Origin: UMGS692 sp963653425
GTDB taxonomy: Bacteria; Bacillota; Clostridia; Christensenellales; CAG-314
Assembly (NCBI GenBank): GCA_963653425.1
Contig: CAVJWC010000003.1
Coordinates: 62,001-126,000 of the forward strand
Direction: 5' to 3'
DNA: 64,000 nucleotides
A program made the position numbers and the translations under genes. The notes beneath the pieces are model-generated. The model had not been told where the DNA came from. It did no database searches and saw only the letters and a program-made list of their open reading frames with translations. Shown here one piece after another: positions 62,966 to 64,000 of the stretch. Positions within the stretch are counted from its first letter, which is position 1. Every line of letters starts with the position of its first letter.

Positions 62966-63275
62966 TTATGCAACTTTCGTCAGATACACGATCCCGGCGG
63001 CTAAATCCACACGGTCAACGTCATATCCGGCGTTGTAGATGGTATTGGAAAGCGGTCTGTCCTGCGCCGGGTACCAGTAGGAAGCATACTTGTACGCCGA
63101 CTTGCAGAGCGGCTTGCCGGTCAGTTCCTCCACCTTGGAGAACGACAGCGCAATCGCTGCGTCTGTCTGCGCGGAGAGATAGTCCCCAATGGGTGCAAAG
63201 CTGGAATTGCTGGCAACATGAAGCGTATTCGGGGCTTCCGGTGCGGCTTCCGTTTCTTCCTCCGGCAGCGTCACC
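62966..63275 (-). pseudogene. C-terminal remnant of a DUF7662-like protein
   Basis: The minus frame gives APIGDYLSAQTDAAIALSFSKVEELTGKPL and SAYKYASYWYPAQDRPLSNTIYNAGYDVDRVDL, the DUF7662 pattern (a small domain often at protein C termini). Upstream is a Glu/Pro/Ala linker (PEEETEAAPEAP), and then the sequence crosses into the leucine-rich-repeat gene, so the N-terminal part is missing. The frame continues to 63310 only by chance through native DNA. Confidence 0.72.
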
Positions 63276-64000
63276 TCTCTTAAAGCTATAAACTTTGCGG
63301 AAGGCAACAAGGCTTTCGCTTCGGAAGACGGCGTAATTTACAACGGCGATAAAACCGAACTTCTGCTGTACCCCATAGCAAAAGACGACGCGGAATACAC
63401 CGTTCCCGAAACGATAACTTACATTCCCGACGAACTCTTCAAAAACAACAGTTTCCTTAAAACGATAACCATGAACGGCGTTACCGAAATCGGAAGCATG
63501 GCTTTTGCGGGTTCCGCAATCGAAACCGTAAACGCAGAGTCTCTTAAAATACTCGGTTCGGGCGCGTTTATGGAAGCTTTATCAATCAAAAACGTACCTA
63601 CGGAACAAATCTCGCAGTTCGGAACTATGGCTTTCGCTGGTTCTTCCATAACGAACGTCGTTCTTCGCGACGCGGAAATGATGGACGCAGAAGTTTTCGC
63701 TTACTGCAAAAATATCGATACAGTAAAAATTCAGGCTGAATGCTGTTCTTTCGATATAGCCAACGCATTCTTCGAAGCAAGCTATAATTCAATCTTCGTT
63801 TCTCCCGAAAACGCTAACTTCGTTTCCGAAAACGGATTCCTTTACTCTAAAAACAAGGACGTTCTGTTCGTTTATACGGGAAGCGAAGAAAACGTAATAA
63901 TAGCCGTCGGCGTTAAAAAGATATCCGATAAAGCCTTCTTCGGAAATAAATCCGTGAAGAAAGTTGTCTTCCCCGAAACTCTTGAAATTATCGGAAACGA
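63276..64000 (+). CDS. Leucine-rich-repeat (BspA/LRR_5-like) surface protein fragment, both ends missing
   Basis: An open frame (codons starting at multiples of three) runs from the junction to the window end without a stop. It encodes SLKAINFAEGNKAF, YIPDELFKNNSFLKTITMNGVTEIGSMAFAGSAIETV, KISDKAFFGNKSVKKVVFPETLEIIGN: the LRR_5 repeat pattern of BspA-like proteins. Codon use matches the native chromosome again. The first in-frame ATG is at 63471, but the real 5' end is lost at the junction. It may be the C-terminal part of the subtilase interrupted at 60766, or a separate gene. Confidence 0.8.

Larger units (their letters stand above)
60766..63275. other. Foreign-composition segment (insertion or assembly join)
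   Basis: From just after the subtilase end to about 63275 the sequence loses the GAA/TTC/ACG-rich style of the rest of the window and uses different codons. It carries the HIT, Sel1 and P-loop genes and a truncated DUF7662-like gene, and no transposase or integrase. CCTCCG occurs at both edges (60760-60765 and 63259-63264). The exact borders are approximate. 60770-61212 has no convincing gene. Confidence 0.7.

Noticed and set aside
60760..63264. CCTCCG at both edges of the foreign block as a target-site duplication joining one original gene
   Set aside because: Six bases is weak, and joining at this point puts the subtilase and LRR frames out of phase, so it is not good evidence for a simple insertion.
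1..64000. tRNA or rRNA genes
   Set aside because: I scanned for T-loop patterns and acceptor pairs on both strands and saw no convincing cloverleaf; a covariance search would be decisive.

Overview
This window looks like chromosomal DNA of an uncultured, spore-lineage Clostridia bacterium (Bacillota). The evidence is a complete spoIIIAA-AH operon, a SCIFF peptide with its radical SAM maturase, the clostridial order ruvB-queA-tgt-yajC-secD-secF-recJ, split glycine decarboxylase subunits, and Shine-Dalgarno sites of the GGAGG type. Assignment to a Christensenellales-like gut lineage is only my inference from divergent proteins and general style. Almost every gene from 1 to 45.6 kb is on the minus strand. 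At least ten near-consensus sigma-A promoters, all with a 17-base spacer, can be read by eye.

Layout: 1-10.8 kb holds recJ (cut by the window edge), secF, secD, the SCIFF pair scfB/scfA, a TIGR04086-type membrane protein, yajC, tgt, queA and ruvB. 10.8-21.6 kb is a glycogen/alpha-glucan cluster: a GH13 amylase-like enzyme, glgP, glgA, glgB, malQ, and a GH13 relative that has lost catalytic residues. 21.7-27.5 kb holds ridA, cobO, asnS, ftsZ, a degenerate ftsA-like gene and an ftsQ/divIB-like gene. 27.7-39.5 kb carries murA, ftsW, murD, mraY and murE directly downstream of spoIIIAA-AH, so sporulation-channel and peptidoglycan-precursor genes lie head to tail. 39.8-42.3 kb has a HAD phosphatase, RNase HI and rpsF-ssb-rpsR. 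42.4-45.6 kb has a lipoprotein, a 582-residue Lys/Glu-rich repeat protein and a REP-associated-type transposase.

At 46.1 kb the plus strand takes over with an Rrf2 regulator, iscS and iscU, facing an M29 aminopeptidase. 49.7-54.0 kb is the glycine cleavage operon gcvT-H-PA-PB. A perfect 68-bp inverted repeat (54077-54144 and 58196-58263) brackets a TIGR03960 radical SAM gene, its TIGR03936 partner and an ECF-type S component. A secreted subtilase follows.

From about 60766 to 63275 the composition and codon use change abruptly. This segment carries a HIT-family gene with an in-frame TGA, a Sel1-repeat gene, a small P-loop kinase-like gene and the truncated end of a DUF7662-like gene. Native-style sequence (a leucine-rich-repeat surface protein) then resumes to the window end. 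This is either a foreign insertion or an assembly join.

The most interesting observations are the 68-bp inverted repeat, the likely non-catalytic GH13 protein in a glycogen operon, SecD/SecF lacking their signature membrane motifs, the repeat-driven low-complexity expansions inside MurD, MurE and the 582-residue protein, and the foreign block.
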